From the NCBI RefSeq assembly GCF_900176355.1, contig NZ_FWXI01000006.1:1140-65139 (forward strand): DNA of 64,000 bases. The letters are read 5' to 3'. The position numbers and the translations under genes were made by a program. Below, piece after piece: positions 27,371-37,376 of this stretch. Below the pieces are notes generated by a model. The model was not told the origin of the DNA. It saw nothing but the letters and a program-made list of their open reading frames with translations, and did not search any database. The DNA comes from Sporomusa malonica. GTDB lineage: Bacteria; Bacillota; Negativicutes; Sporomusales; Sporomusaceae. Position 1 is the first letter of the stretch, and every line of letters starts with the position of its first letter.

Positions 27371-28447
27371 TTATTTGTATTCCTTTGCTTTCTCCTCGCC
27401 TCTAAGCACTCTTATCGCACCTTCTGTCAAAGCGCTCATTTCATTTTCTCCTGGTACAACTTTTACATCGGCAATAAACCTTACTCGATCTGCAATCAGT
27501 TTGACTAGCATCTTATCATAAGCAAGGCCACCAGTTAGAACGATAGAATCCACCATTCCGAATAATACGGCTGAACCTGCCGCAATCTCTTTTGCAATCT
27601 GGTAGGCCATCGCTTCATAAACCAGTTTTGCTTTCTCATTACCTGCTTCGATCATTCTTCCAACTTCTCTGCCATCATTTGTACCTAAATAGGCCACTAA
27701 GCCTCCCTTGCCGGCAATTAGTTTCTTGACCTCGTTCATCGAATATTTTCCTGAAAAACATAGCTTAATTAATTGCCCTGTAGGGATTCCGCCTGTTCGT
27801 TCCGGCGTAAATGGACCTTCACCATAAAGACCGTCATTGACATCAATGACTCTCCCGCCTTGATGAACACCTACCGTTATACCACCGCCCATATGAGCAA
27901 CAATTAAATTAGCTTCATCATACGACTTACCTAATTCTTTTGAAATTCTCCGAGCAACAGCCTTCTGATTTAATGCATGAAAGATACTTATTCTCTCGCA
28001 GTCTGGTAGGCCGGATACTCTCGCAATATTTGCAAGTTCATCAACTACAACAGGATCAACAATGAAAGAAGGAATATTAAGGTTATCGGCTATTTCCTTG
28101 GCGATAATTCCGCCTAAGTTCGATGCGTGCTCACCTCTTTCCGCATGACGCAAATCTTCGATCATAGCTTCGTTAACCGCATAAGTGCCGCCTTCGATAG
28201 GTTTTAACAGCCCGCCCCGCCCAACTACGGTATCCATGGTGCCAATATTTATGTTGTTTTCTGCCAATAATCTGAGTATCCCATTTTTTCTAAATTCATA
28301 TTGTTCTATAACACTTGCAAATGGTGCCAATTCCTCATTCGAATATCTTACTACCTTTTCAAAAAGTAGCTGTTCATTATCATAGACGGTAACTTTTGTT
28401 GATGTTGATCCTGGGTTAATGGCTAATACTCTAAATTTATCTTTCAC
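27371..28447 (-). CDS. buk: Butyrate kinase
   Basis: 358 residues, acetate/butyrate-kinase fold: [14 protein letters not shown] at the N-terminus, [56 protein letters not shown], and VLTGGLAYD. Converts acyl phosphate plus ADP to the free acid plus ATP. The gene overlaps ptb by 11 bases. In this setting it may act on butyryl-, isobutyryl- or isovaleryl-phosphate. Part of the sigma-54-controlled nifJ-ptb-buk operon. Confidence 0.96.
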   Translation of the reverse strand: MKDKFRVLAINPGSTSTKVTVYDNEQLLFEKVVRYSNEELAPFASVIEQYEFRKNGILRLLAENNINIGTMDTVVGRGGLLKPIEGGTYAVNEAMIEDLRHAERGEHASNLGGIIAKEIADNLNIPSFIVDPVVVDELANIARVSGLPDCERISIFHALNQKAVARRISKELGKSYDEANLIVAHMGGGITVGVHQGGRVIDVNDGLYGEGPFTPERTGGIPTGQLIKLCFSGKYSMNEVKKLIAGKGGLVAYLGTNDGREVGRMIEAGNEKAKLVYEAMAYQIAKEIAAGSAVLFGMVDSIVLTGGLAYDKMLVKLIADRVRFIADVKVVPGENEMSALTEGAIRVLRGEEKAKEYK

Positions 28448-29366
28448 AACTTTTTTTCTCCTCGTATTTACTTGCCATTAAAACACCGATTGCGATTGAG
28501 TTGAGCTTTGCGATATCGGAATCAGCCCTTGATGTCAAAACAATAGGTGCCTTGGCTCCCACAATAATCCCCGCTATTTTGCCCCTTGCAAAAAAAACGA
28601 TTGATTTATACAACATATTTCCCGATTCTATAAATGGCATTAAGAGTATTTCTGCATTACCTGCGACCGTATTTGTAATCCCCTTATGTTTCGCAGCCTC
28701 AACCGATACTGCATTATCAAGAGCAAGTGGTCCTGCCACCATACATCCTGTTAAGTCACCGGTTTCGCTCATTTTTACCAGTCCCTCAGCATCTAGGGTT
28801 GCCCTCATTTTTGAATTGACTTTTTCAACCGCACAAACACAAGCCACTTTGGGATTATCATTGCCTAGTGCATTGGCAACTTGCACTGCATTTTCAATAA
28901 TTTGTTTTTTTGTCTGTAAATCCGGTTCAATATTCATTGCCGCATCGGTAATATAGAACAATCTGTCATAGCCATCCACATCTGCTACCGCAACATGGGA
29001 TAATACATTTTCCGTCCTAAGTCCAAATTCTTTGTCAAGTACAGCCTTTAATATTATGGCGGTGTCTACCATTCCTTTCATAACAACTTGTGCTTCACCA
29101 TTCGCAACAAGCTGCACCGCCGTTCTACATGCCTCAGTGTTATCTTTTTTTTCAATTATTTTAAACTTACCTATATCGATATGATTTTCTTGCGCTATCT
29201 GCCGGATTTCCGCTTCATTGCCTACCAATATAGCGTTTGCTATCCCTAATTCCTTGGCGCTGTTAACTGCCAGCAGTACTTCACAATCTTGTGCGACTGC
29301 CACGGCAATCGTTTTAGGCCCTTTCGTCTGTGCAGTCTTTACAATTTCTTCGAATTTTTTTATCAT
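28437..29366 (-). CDS. ptb: Phosphate butyryltransferase
   Basis: 309 residues, phosphotransacetylase/Ptb family: [83 protein letters not shown]. Moves the acyl group from CoA to phosphate and hands it to Buk. It lies 32 bases after nifJ. Ptb enzymes often prefer branched or C4 acyl-CoA, matching the products of the VorB-type complex. Confidence 0.95.
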   Translation of the reverse strand: MIKKFEEIVKTAQTKGPKTIAVAVAQDCEVLLAVNSAKELGIANAILVGNEAEIRQIAQENHIDIGKFKIIEKKDNTEACRTAVQLVANGEAQVVMKGMVDTAIILKAVLDKEFGLRTENVLSHVAVADVDGYDRLFYITDAAMNIEPDLQTKKQIIENAVQVANALGNDNPKVACVCAVEKVNSKMRATLDAEGLVKMSETGDLTGCMVAGPLALDNAVSVEAAKHKGITNTVAGNAEILLMPFIESGNMLYKSIVFFARGKIAGIIVGAKAPIVLTSRADSDIAKLNSIAIGVLMASKYEEKKSCER

Positions 29367-29398
29367 CGCATTACCATCCTCATTGTTTTCCCGAAACC

Positions 29399-32300
29399 CT
29401 ATTTTTCAGCCATTTTTTTATAAGCTTGATATTTTTCAGTGGCTGCTTTTTCTGCCATCGCAAATAATACTTCTGCCTCTTCAGGGAAACTTCTCAATAA
29501 TGATGAGTATCTTACTTCTCCCATCAGGAAATCTTTAAAGCTTGCCTTGGGTTCTTTTGAATCCAGCACAAATGGATTGTTACCCTCTTCTTTAAGCAGG
29601 GGATTGTATCTGTACAGATGCCAGTAACCTGCTTCCACCGCATTCTTGGCTTCTAGTTGGGCGTACCCCATTCCTTTTGTCAGCCCGTGACTAATGCATG
29701 GCGCATAGGCAATGACCAGCGATGGGCCTTTATAGCTTTCCGCTTCTTTTAGTGCTTTAATTAATTGAGCCTGATTTGCGCCCATGGCTACTTGCGCCAC
29801 ATATACATAGCCATAAGTCATCGCAAGCATCCCAAGATCTTTTTTCTGGATTTTTTTGCCGGAAGCTGCAAACTGTGCAACCGCGCCAATTGGTGTCGCT
29901 TTTGAAGATTGTCCGCCTGTATTGGAATATACTTCTGTGTCTACAACTAAAATATTAACATCCTCTCCCGATGCCAACACATGATCCAATCCACCGTATC
30001 CAATATCATACGCCCATCCGTCACCGCCATACATCCACATCGACTTCTTTACAAGATGTTCTTTATTATTCAATACATATTCTTTAACTGCTTGTTCCAC
30101 ACCAGTTAAACTTACCGCCTGTAACGCCGCTAGTAACTCTTTGCTTACAGTTTTTGTAACGTTACCATCGTCAATATGTTCCAGCCATTTAGCAATGGCT
30201 TCTTTCAAAACCTCATCCTTGGTAAGTTTCAATAGTTGTTCCAACTTCATGGCAAGTCTTTGTCTTTGCTGCTTCACTGCCAGGCACATACCCAAGCTAA
30301 ATTCCGCATTGTTTTCAAATAAGGAATTTGACCATGCAGGACCGAATCCATCCTTATTGACTGTGTACGGAAAACATGGTGCTGCCGCACCCCAGGCCTG
30401 GGTACAACCGGTTGCATTGGCTATATACATTCTATCGCCGTAAAGCTGGGTCATAAGTTTCATATATGGAGTTTCTCCACAGCCTGCGCATGCACCAGAA
30501 AACTCAAGTAGCGGCTGCTCAAACTGACTTCCCTTTACACTAAACTTATCCAAAGGATTGTCTTTGTGTGAAAGCTTTAAGGAATAATCCCAGTTTGCTA
30601 TTTCCTCATTTTGGCTTTCCAGAGGTTTCATAACAAGCGCTTTCTCCTTTGCAGGGCAAACTTGCACACAGCTTCCACAACCGTAGCAGTCTAATACGTC
30701 TACCTGCATTCTATAATTATAAATTTCTAAGCCTGGTCCTTTTGCTTTTTTCGTTTCATAGCCCTGTGGTGCTGCTGCTGTTTCTCCATCTGTAATCAGA
30801 AAAGGTCTTATTGCTGCGTGAGGGCATACGTACGAGCATTGATTGCATTGGAGACAGTTATCCGCAATCCACTCAGGGACGTCAACAGCAATACCTCTTT
30901 TGTCAAAAGCCGATGTTCCCATAGGGAATGTACCGTCTTCCATCCCAACAAATAAGCTAACAGGAATGTCATCGCCCTTTTGGGCATTCATAGGAATCAT
31001 TAAATTCTTAATAAAATCAGGTACATTCCCATTAAATTCAGCAACTACGTCTGCTGCATTTAGCCATGATAAAGGAATATCTACTCTCTGTAGACCATCT
31101 ACACCTTGATCCACCGCAGCATAATTCATAGCGATAATTTTATCGCCTTTTTTGCCATAGGTTTTGAGAATCGCCTCTTTCATATACTCGACAGCCTGCG
31201 GCACAGGAATCACATTAGATAATTTAAAGAACGCTGCTTGAAGAATGGTATTCGAACGATTTCCCAGTCCAATCTCTTTGGCAATTTTAATTGCATCAAT
31301 GATATAAAATTGAACATTCTTCTTTGCCAGTACTCTTTTTACAGTTGCCGGGAGGTTTTCATCCAGCTCTTTACCTGTCCAGCTACAGTTTAATAAAAAG
31401 ATGCCGTTATTTTTAATATCGGAGACAATATCATATTTATCGATATAAGACTGATTATGACATGCTACAAAATCTGCCATTTTTACATAATAGCTTGAAC
31501 GTATGGGTTTTTTCCCAAAACGCAGGTGTGATTTCGTGACACCGCCAGACTTTTTCGTATCGTATTCAAAATAGGCTTGAACATATCTATCTGTATGATC
31601 CCCGATAATTTTAATGGAGTTCTTATTAGCGCCTACGGTACCGTCGGAGCCAAGACCCCAAAGTTTACAACTGATTGTTCCCTCATCGGCAAGATCTAAT
31701 TCTTCCCCTACCGTTAGAGATAAATGAGTTACATCATCATTGATACCTACAGTAAAGTACTTTTTGGGCTCAACATTCATCATATTATTATAAACAGCTA
31801 CCATTTGGGCCGGAGTAACATCTTTCGAGGACAACCCATACCGTCCTGAAAAAATCTGAGGTCTTATTCTTTGGTCAATAAATGCTGAACAAACATCGAG
31901 ATATAACGGTTCACCCAATGCACCCGGTTCCTTGGTTCGATCCAAAACAGTAACTTTTTTCACGGTACCTGGCATCTCTCTAAAAAAGTGCTCCAGCGAA
32001 AATGGTCTGTAAAGATGCACTTGAAGATAGCCTGATTTTTTTCCCTGTCTATTTAAAGCATCTACTGTTTCCTGAATTGTTCCACTTACAGATCCCATGG
32101 CAACAATCACATATTCCGCGTCTTCTGCTCCGTAATAATTAAATAACTTATAATTTCTGCCTGTAAGTTTATTGATTTCATTCATATAGTTTTCTACAAT
32201 AAACGGCAGTTTATCATAGAAAGGATTTGCTGCTTCTCTGGCTTGAAAGAAAACGTCAGGATTTTCTACCGCACTTCTCATTACGGGTCTTTCAGGGTTT

Positions 32301-32923
32301 AAGGAACTCTTGCGAAATTCTTCAAAAGCCTCTTCGTCCAATAGTTTGCTGAGATCTTTATAATCTAAGCATTCTACTTTTTGAATTTCATGTGAAGTTC
32401 TGAATCCGTCAAAGAAGTGTAAAAACGGAATTCTGCCCTTAATAGCTGCTAGATGCGCCACACCGGATAAATCCATAACCTCCTGCACACTTCCCGTAGA
32501 CAGCATGGCAAAACCTGTCTGCCTGCAAGCCATAACATCCGAGTGGTCGCCAAATATTGAGAAAGCATGAGTTCCCACTGTACGAGCACTCACATGAAGT
32601 ACACCCGGCTTTAATTGTCCGGACAGCCGATACATCGTCGGTATCATTAAAAGCAATCCTTGTGATGCTGTGTAAGAAGTTGTCAAGGTTCCTGCTTCCA
32701 AGGAGCCGTGCATGGCCCCGATAGCCCCTGCCTCTGACTGCATTTCAACTAACCGGACTGTTTGACCAAATAAATTCTTCTTTCCCTTTGCCGACCATAA
32801 ATCAACATACTCCGCCATAGGAGAAGATGGTGTAATCGGATAAATGGTTGCAACCTCAGTGAAAGCATAAGATATATATGCTGCTGCTTCATTACCATCC
32901 ATTGTATGCATTACTTTTTCCAT
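29399..32923 (-). CDS. nifJ: Pyruvate:ferredoxin (flavodoxin) oxidoreductase, single chain
   Basis: ATG 32923 with AAAGGGG gives 1174 residues, the standard length; the ORF reaches 32989 without a ribosome site. Domain order: N-terminal pyrimidine-binding domain (TIYPITPSSPMAEYVD), transketolase-C-like domain, CoA-binding domain, two 4Fe-4S motifs (CLQCNQCSYVCP near 690, CYGCGSCVQVCP near 750), and TPP domain (CAGCGETPYMKL, GGDGWAYDIGYGGLDHVL). Converts pyruvate and CoA to acetyl-CoA, CO2 and reduced ferredoxin. It heads an operon with ptb and buk behind a sigma-54 promoter. Confidence 0.97.
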   Translation of the reverse strand: MEKVMHTMDGNEAAAYISYAFTEVATIYPITPSSPMAEYVDLWSAKGKKNLFGQTVRLVEMQSEAGAIGAMHGSLEAGTLTTSYTASQGLLLMIPTMYRLSGQLKPGVLHVSARTVGTHAFSIFGDHSDVMACRQTGFAMLSTGSVQEVMDLSGVAHLAAIKGRIPFLHFFDGFRTSHEIQKVECLDYKDLSKLLDEEAFEEFRKSSLNPERPVMRSAVENPDVFFQAREAANPFYDKLPFIVENYMNEINKLTGRNYKLFNYYGAEDAEYVIVAMGSVSGTIQETVDALNRQGKKSGYLQVHLYRPFSLEHFFREMPGTVKKVTVLDRTKEPGALGEPLYLDVCSAFIDQRIRPQIFSGRYGLSSKDVTPAQMVAVYNNMMNVEPKKYFTVGINDDVTHLSLTVGEELDLADEGTISCKLWGLGSDGTVGANKNSIKIIGDHTDRYVQAYFEYDTKKSGGVTKSHLRFGKKPIRSSYYVKMADFVACHNQSYIDKYDIVSDIKNNGIFLLNCSWTGKELDENLPATVKRVLAKKNVQFYIIDAIKIAKEIGLGNRSNTILQAAFFKLSNVIPVPQAVEYMKEAILKTYGKKGDKIIAMNYAAVDQGVDGLQRVDIPLSWLNAADVVAEFNGNVPDFIKNLMIPMNAQKGDDIPVSLFVGMEDGTFPMGTSAFDKRGIAVDVPEWIADNCLQCNQCSYVCPHAAIRPFLITDGETAAAPQGYETKKAKGPGLEIYNYRMQVDVLDCYGCGSCVQVCPAKEKALVMKPLESQNEEIANWDYSLKLSHKDNPLDKFSVKGSQFEQPLLEFSGACAGCGETPYMKLMTQLYGDRMYIANATGCTQAWGAAAPCFPYTVNKDGFGPAWSNSLFENNAEFSLGMCLAVKQQRQRLAMKLEQLLKLTKDEVLKEAIAKWLEHIDDGNVTKTVSKELLAALQAVSLTGVEQAVKEYVLNNKEHLVKKSMWMYGGDGWAYDIGYGGLDHVLASGEDVNILVVDTEVYSNTGGQSSKATPIGAVAQFAASGKKIQKKDLGMLAMTYGYVYVAQVAMGANQAQLIKALKEAESYKGPSLVIAYAPCISHGLTKGMGYAQLEAKNAVEAGYWHLYRYNPLLKEEGNNPFVLDSKEPKASFKDFLMGEVRYSSLLRSFPEEAEVLFAMAEKAATEKYQAYKKMAEK

Positions 32924-33038
32924 ATAAATTGCCCCTTTCACTATTGTCTCGATATGTAGGTAGAGCCCCAAATTCCAGGCTTTTCTCATTCCCAGGTAGA
33001 CGCCCAGCCAGATTGGCCATTGTTATATCTTTTACCAA

Positions 33039-33055
33039 TGCAAATATTGTGCCAA
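33039..33055 (-). promoter_or_regulatory. Sigma-54 (-24/-12) promoter of nifJ-ptb-buk
   Basis: TTGGCACAATATTTGCA on the minus strand fits the consensus TTGGCACRNNNNTTGCW at every fixed position. It stands about 116 bases before the nifJ start codon, and a sigma-54 activator gene is the next gene upstream. No comparable sigma-A box competes with it. Confidence 0.85.
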
Positions 33056-33185
33056 TAAAACTTTGACTTTGTAGCACCACGCTAGGCAGCCTCTAGTATA
33101 CCTGATTTGCTTCTCTTTGCCGGATTGCGGTAAGACTTCATAACGAACCAATAATAAAAAAATACTATGTATGGGCATAAAATGC

Positions 33186-33281
33186 TGCCTCATTCGATGC
33201 ATCTTGCCTCATAGGTACAAATGCGTTGAATTCGCAATTAGCACTCAATTTATTGCAGCCAACTTGAGGCATTTTCCCTCA
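33186..33281 (-). promoter_or_regulatory. Putative upstream activator sites for the sigma-54 regulator
   Basis: TGCCTCAT occurs at 33186-33193 and again at 33205-33212, and a dyad TGAGGCATTTTCCCTCA lies at 33265-33281 (TGAGG/CCTCA arms). All share the TGAGG(C) half. They are about 130-240 bases upstream of the -24/-12 element, the usual distance for enhancer sites. Confidence 0.5.
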
Positions 33282-33350
33282 GAACATATAATCGAAGACG
33301 TCATGAAATCAGCTTGATCGCTCAGTAGTCCTTGACAAGATAATCTCACA

Positions 33351-33392
33351 AAAAAAGAGAAGATTCCTGTTCAACAAGAACCTTCTCTTTTT
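33351..33392 (-). terminator. Terminator of the sigma-54 activator gene
   Basis: AAAAAGAGAAG pairs with CTTCTCTTTTT, with an inner GTTC/GAAC stem. On the minus strand the arm runs into seven T residues. It lies 65 bases past the activator stop and separates it from the nifJ operon. Confidence 0.85.
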
Positions 33393-33456
33393 CGAATTGT
33401 TATTTGGTAAGGTTTATTTTTCTGAGTTCACGTTCCCGGATTATTGTGCAAACCCA

Positions 33457-34890
33457 TTACTTTTCTAGGCATAATTGATCAAGACCGTACTTCTTGATCT
33501 TCCGCAATACTGTTGTTTGATCAATCCCCGTAGCTTTGGCGATTTGGCGGCTACTTGAATGAAGTCTCATTGCATGAGATAAAATCTGCTTTTCCACCTC
33601 TTCGACCACTTGGGGGATCAGGCTAAACCGATTTACCATTATCATGTCAGTCGGCGCATCGGTTAGGTTCTTACATCTCAGGAGATCACCATCATCAGAA
33701 ATAGATGATAATTCCAGTTGTTCTCCGTCGCTTAGAACAACCATCCGTTCAAGCATGTGCTTTAACTGGCGTACATTCCCAGGCCAGATGTAGCTTTCTA
33801 ATGCCTTTTGAACTTCGAAACTAAGCCTTTTGCTCTGTCCGTAACGCCGGTTACACTCATTCAGAAAGTACATGCAAAGCGGCCGGATATCTTCGGGACG
33901 CTCCCGAAGTGGCGGAATGTGGAAATGAATAACATTTAAGCGATAGTAAAGATCTTCTCTAAATCTGTTTTCACGCACCATATTTCCCAAATCTTTATTG
34001 GTTGCAGCTACAATCCTTACATTTACCGGAGTTGGCGAATTGGCTCCTACCCTGGTAATCTCACCAGCATCCAATGCCCTGAGCAGTTTTACCTGCAGAC
34101 TAAATGGCAAATCACCGATTTCGTCTAAGAAGATCGTTCCCCCGTCAGCAGTTTCAAACAGGCCTTTCTTTCCATGCTTCAATGATCCGGTAAATGCACC
34201 ACCAACATATCCAAAGAATTCTGATTCCAAAAGAGTATCTGGAATAGCTCCACAGTTGATGGCAACAAAAGGAGCCTCCCTTCTGGAACTGTTTTCGTGA
34301 ATATACCTTGCCAATACTTCTTTGCCTACACCGGATTCCCCGGTTATTAAGACGGTAATATCGACGGAACTTACTTTTAGTGCAGCATGGAAAATCTCAT
34401 TTATTCTACTACTAACGGCAACAAGGCCTGTTGCTTTAGGATTTTTTAAACTCTTATAATATAGTTCTTCAATTTCCTGCGCTCTTTCGAGCTGTTCCCG
34501 CAATTGCACCATCTCGGACATGTCCCGACAATTACCAATCACCAGGCGCACGCGTCCAGTTTCATCCAGAATCGGTTTGGCAGTAACCATGACCACCTTC
34601 CCTGGGATTAGGTTGTTATGGGTTCGGGTCACCGGTCTTTTGGTGTCTAGTGCCTCGATGCAAGCTGTTTTTTTATAGGGACTGTTTTGTGCGAACTCAC
34701 GAAAGTTTTTACACTCGATGTCGTTCTTGTCAAGGCCTGTTATCCGGAAGTAAGAGTCATTTACTAACACCACATCCGCATTACCATCGAGGACAAGTAT
34801 ACCATCGTAGGATTGCTCAAATACAGCAGATATCTCTTCGAAAGTAAGATTGATATTTTGTGAATGCGGCGGCGAGGATACAACGGCCAT
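33457..34890 (-). CDS. Sigma-54-dependent enhancer-binding regulator with PAS domain
   Basis: About 477 residues. Order: PAS domain (about 15-120), short coiled coil, sigma-54 AAA domain with Walker A GESGVGKE, the GAFTGS loop that touches sigma-54 (in GYVGGAFTGSLKHGKKG) and Walker B GGTIFLDEIGDL, arginine fingers near RFREDLYYRL, and a C-terminal Fis/TyrR-type helix-turn-helix (SRQIAKATGIDQTTVLRKIKKYGL). I use ATG 34890; GTG 34902 is possible. No receiver domain, so it probably senses a ligand through PAS. Position and promoter type make nifJ-ptb-buk its likely target. Confidence 0.93.
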   Translation of the reverse strand: MAVVSSPPHSQNINLTFEEISAVFEQSYDGILVLDGNADVVLVNDSYFRITGLDKNDIECKNFREFAQNSPYKKTACIEALDTKRPVTRTHNNLIPGKVVMVTAKPILDETGRVRLVIGNCRDMSEMVQLREQLERAQEIEELYYKSLKNPKATGLVAVSSRINEIFHAALKVSSVDITVLITGESGVGKEVLARYIHENSSRREAPFVAINCGAIPDTLLESEFFGYVGGAFTGSLKHGKKGLFETADGGTIFLDEIGDLPFSLQVKLLRALDAGEITRVGANSPTPVNVRIVAATNKDLGNMVRENRFREDLYYRLNVIHFHIPPLRERPEDIRPLCMYFLNECNRRYGQSKRLSFEVQKALESYIWPGNVRQLKHMLERMVVLSDGEQLELSSISDDGDLLRCKNLTDAPTDMIMVNRFSLIPQVVEEVEKQILSHAMRLHSSSRQIAKATGIDQTTVLRKIKKYGLDQLCLEK

Positions 34891-34922
34891 ATCAGAGCTC
34901 ACTCCATTATTGTAATTTCCTG

Positions 34923-34951
34923 AAATAACAACGCCGTATACTGACTGTCAA
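34923..34951 (-). promoter_or_regulatory. Candidate sigma-A promoter of the activator gene
   Basis: TTGACA at 34946-34951, 17-base spacer, TTATTT at 34923-34928. The -35 lies in the loop of the CGCCGTAT/ATACGGCG hairpin, so the dyad could also be a regulator site. The -10 is poor. Confidence 0.4.
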
Positions 34952-35157
34952 TACGGCGAGAGGCCTGCCTGCCTCTAAAAGACTCCCAAAACACTTTATA
35001 ACTGTAGAATAGTTTATATCTTAATAGCAAAAACTCCTCTTTTTTTGTATATATCTGAACAAATATCTTAGAATGGGCGCGGGCGCTCGCTGCAATAGTG
35101 ATGAATCTCGGAACCTACAAGACCCGTTCTTATGATAATACGGGAAAAACTGCAGAA

Positions 35158-35211
35158 AAGTATGTGAACCTTAGAGACTCTTCTCCACCGTCTCTAAGGC
35201 TTCACATACTT
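35158..35211 (-). terminator. Long hairpin, probable terminator of the GyrI-like operon
   Basis: About 20 base pairs (TATGTGAACCTTAGAGAC against GTCTCTAAGGCTTCACATA, one mismatch) with an 11-base loop. On the minus strand it is followed by TTTTCTGC. It lies 175 bases beyond the GyrI-like stop. Confidence 0.6.
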
Positions 35212-35385
35212 AATTTTACAGGATCTCTTTCTTAGCTTCTCTTACTTGATTATCTATTCTCTTTATCTGTCTTGAGCAAGCCTAGGTAATGTATTTGCGC
35301 TATGCGTCAGTTTTTCTCACGCTATTTGTCCGCCCGTATGTTATCTCCAGTCGCCGTTAGAAATCAGCGGGGAGGGCAATGTCAA

Positions 35386-35841
35386 TCAGATTAATGGCAT
35401 GACAATTTTCGTCAGCAGTTCGCTCTCAGGAACTTCCTGCGGGGAATTGAAGTAGTATTCGAAATAAATACCCGTCGAAGTATAACCGTTTTCCTCAATC
35501 CATTTGAACATTTCGTTATAGGGTTGCTCCATGCCACTGTAGGGGCCTTTGTATATACTGGAAACTACCTTACCTGGAGGAAGTTCACGAGCCTTTATGT
35601 CGTCTTTTTCCGGCAACAGTCTGGCAATAGGGAAGCCCATCTCAACGTCGAGGTTTTGCATATCCAGGTTGTGGTAGGCGGTAAACGGGGCACATACTGG
35701 TTTCTCACCAAACTCCTGCAAATAGGACATAATTTTCATGTAGCTTTCGCCAATGACCTGGGGAAGCAATTCCAACTTGGTGGTGGTTCTGATTGACACT
35801 ACTGGTTGAGCCTTTTCTTCGCTTAGCTCAATCGCTAACAT
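35386..35841 (-). CDS. GyrI-like small-molecule-binding protein
   Basis: 151 residues, a single GyrI-like/effector-binding domain without a DNA-binding part: VVSIRTTTKLELLPQVIGESYMKIMSYL, then GPYSGMEQPYNEMFKWIEENGY and IYFEYYFNSPQEVPESELLTKIVMPL. Domains like this bind drugs or other hydrophobic molecules. GAAGGAGAGG precedes ATG 35841. Lies 36 bases after the DUF3795 gene and presumably shares its transcript. The natural ligand is unknown. Confidence 0.85.
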   Translation of the reverse strand: MLAIELSEEKAQPVVSIRTTTKLELLPQVIGESYMKIMSYLQEFGEKPVCAPFTAYHNLDMQNLDVEMGFPIARLLPEKDDIKARELPPGKVVSSIYKGPYSGMEQPYNEMFKWIEENGYTSTGIYFEYYFNSPQEVPESELLTKIVMPLI

Positions 35842-35877
35842 TGTTCATCCTCTCCTTCACGATCATGTATCCGTGCT

Positions 35878-36165
35878 TTAAATGCGTATAGTCTTTAGCT
35901 TGGCCACTCTGTCGTCAATTGATTTTTGATGTTCTTCATCACTCATCTCAGGGTCTTTTAGAGTACACCAGGTTTCACAAGGCAATTTTGCGCAATCACC
36001 GCAATTTTTATAGCCATTATCCGCTACACACTGGTAAACAGGGCATACATCAGCATTAATATACTTTGTCCAAAACACTCGGCCTTGCCGGGCTTCGCAT
36101 CCCCCATTACATTCACTGTCATGATAGGTGCACCCATCACAACTGGCGCCGCAAACACATATCAT
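35878..36165 (-). CDS. DUF3795 cysteine-rich protein
   Basis: 95 residues with about a dozen cysteines in the DUF3795 pattern: CGASCDGCTYHDSECNGGC, then VCPVYQCVADNGYKNCGDCAKLPCETW. The cysteines probably bind a metal or cluster. AAAGGAG precedes ATG 36165. Small proteins of this kind are often next to GyrI-like genes and WYL regulators, as here. No function is established. Confidence 0.88.
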   Translation of the reverse strand: MICVCGASCDGCTYHDSECNGGCEARQGRVFWTKYINADVCPVYQCVADNGYKNCGDCAKLPCETWCTLKDPEMSDEEHQKSIDDRVAKLKTIRI

Positions 36166-36222
36166 TTTCTATCAGCTCCTTTCATAATCTGATGATAGCA
36201 CAGCGAATAAGACAACTGTATG

Positions 36223-37143
36223 TCATATATGAGAAGAATCTTCATACATTTTTAATGTTTCCTTCATTCGCTCGATGAGGATATTCCTGATGTGGGGCGG
36301 CTCCAGCACCTCGACAAAGTGGCCGTAAGACAGAAGATAGCCATAAAGCCATTCGTTCTCAGGAAAGGCGACCTCCACTTCTAGCGTTCCATCTTCCTTT
36401 TTTACAATATAGGCATCGTCAAAATCATCATAAAGCCGGTTAAGTACCTTGTCGCAAAACCTTAATTTAAACGTTATCATGGGAGGCGGTTTTTCCATGG
36501 CTTCTTTTTCTGAGTCTGGCAGTTGCTTCGGAATGAAGGACTCAGTCGTTGTCACGACGTTCTTTATCCGTGATATGCGAAACAGGCGTTGACTGTTTCG
36601 TTTGCGGCAATAGGCAACCAAATACCATGAGCTGCCTTTATAAAATAGCTTGAGAGGCTCGACTGCGCGGCTGCCTCTGTCACCGTTCGCATTGACGTAC
36701 TCGAAAGTGATGACCTTTCGGTTGACAATGGCATGTTTAATGGCGTCAAATTTGTTTCGCTCATTGGGGTGGCTTCCCCAATAGAAAAAGTCAATATCCA
36801 CCCAGTCATTAGCCTGCGTATTTTTAAAAACAGCCTCCATTTTATCCAGTATCTTGTCGATCTCAGGATACTGGGTAGCTTGGAGCGTTTTTAAAGCCAG
36901 CAAGATACTGCCGCTCTCCTGATCGGACAGCAGTGTTTTGTTCAGCGTGTAGTTTTCCAGGAGCGAAATACCGCCGCCATTGCCTTTGCTCATATAGATA
37001 GGGACACCGGCAGTAGATAATGCTTCAACATCCCGATAGATGGTCCGGGTAGAGACACCGAAGCGCTTTGCTAAATTGCTGGCGGTCAGTGTGCCGCGGC
37101 TGAGCAGCAGGGTGGTTATTTCCAATAATCTGGCTATTTTCAT
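36223..37143 (-). CDS. YafY-type transcriptional regulator (HTH-WYL)
   Basis: About 306 residues. N-terminal helix-turn-helix (LTASNLAKRFGVSTRTIYRDVEALSTAGVPI), central WYL domain (FEYVNANGDRGSRAVEPLKLFYKGSSWYLVAYC, RLFRISRI), and a C-terminal WCX domain. AGGTG before ATG 37143 makes this start likely, with ATG 37149 as the alternative. WYL domains bind nucleic acid or other ligands; many regulators of this class control small stress or transport genes. Likely target: the two small genes downstream. Confidence 0.9.
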   Translation of the reverse strand: MKIARLLEITTLLLSRGTLTASNLAKRFGVSTRTIYRDVEALSTAGVPIYMSKGNGGGISLLENYTLNKTLLSDQESGSILLALKTLQATQYPEIDKILDKMEAVFKNTQANDWVDIDFFYWGSHPNERNKFDAIKHAIVNRKVITFEYVNANGDRGSRAVEPLKLFYKGSSWYLVAYCRKRNSQRLFRISRIKNVVTTTESFIPKQLPDSEKEAMEKPPPMITFKLRFCDKVLNRLYDDFDDAYIVKKEDGTLEVEVAFPENEWLYGYLLSYGHFVEVLEPPHIRNILIERMKETLKMYEDSSHI

Positions 37144-37335
37144 TTCCATCACCTACCATAGTTATAACATATAACGGAGTGATGTGCATGATTATACTCA
37201 TAAATTACTTAATCAGTAAATGATGAGCATTGTATTTATTGGGGCAAGTATAACACTACACAAGAGTAGCTTTTAAAGGATAAACATAGCATAAAGAAAT
37301 CACCACTCCTATAACTCCGCTCTAAGAAAATGAAA

Positions 37336-37364
37336 AGTACCCCAGGCATTTTGCCTGGAGTACT
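37336..37364 (-). terminator. Terminator after hfq
   Basis: AGTACcCCAGGC pairs with GCCTGGaGTACT around a short loop, followed on the minus strand by TTTTCATTTTC, 13 bases past the hfq stop. Closes the miaB-mutS-mutL-miaA-hfq block. Confidence 0.88.
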
Positions 37365-37376
37365 GCAAGCCAACTT

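Larger units (their letters stand above)
34891..35385. other. Intergenic region with promoter and hairpins
   Basis: No gene visible. From left to right: the activator leader with two hairpins (CGCCGTAT/ATACGGCG at 34932-34958 and AGAGGC/GCCTCT at 34959-34976), a weak CCCGT/ACGGG hairpin near 35122-35143, and the long stem at 35158-35211. The remaining 170 bases up to the GyrI-like stop show nothing clear. Confidence 0.5.
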
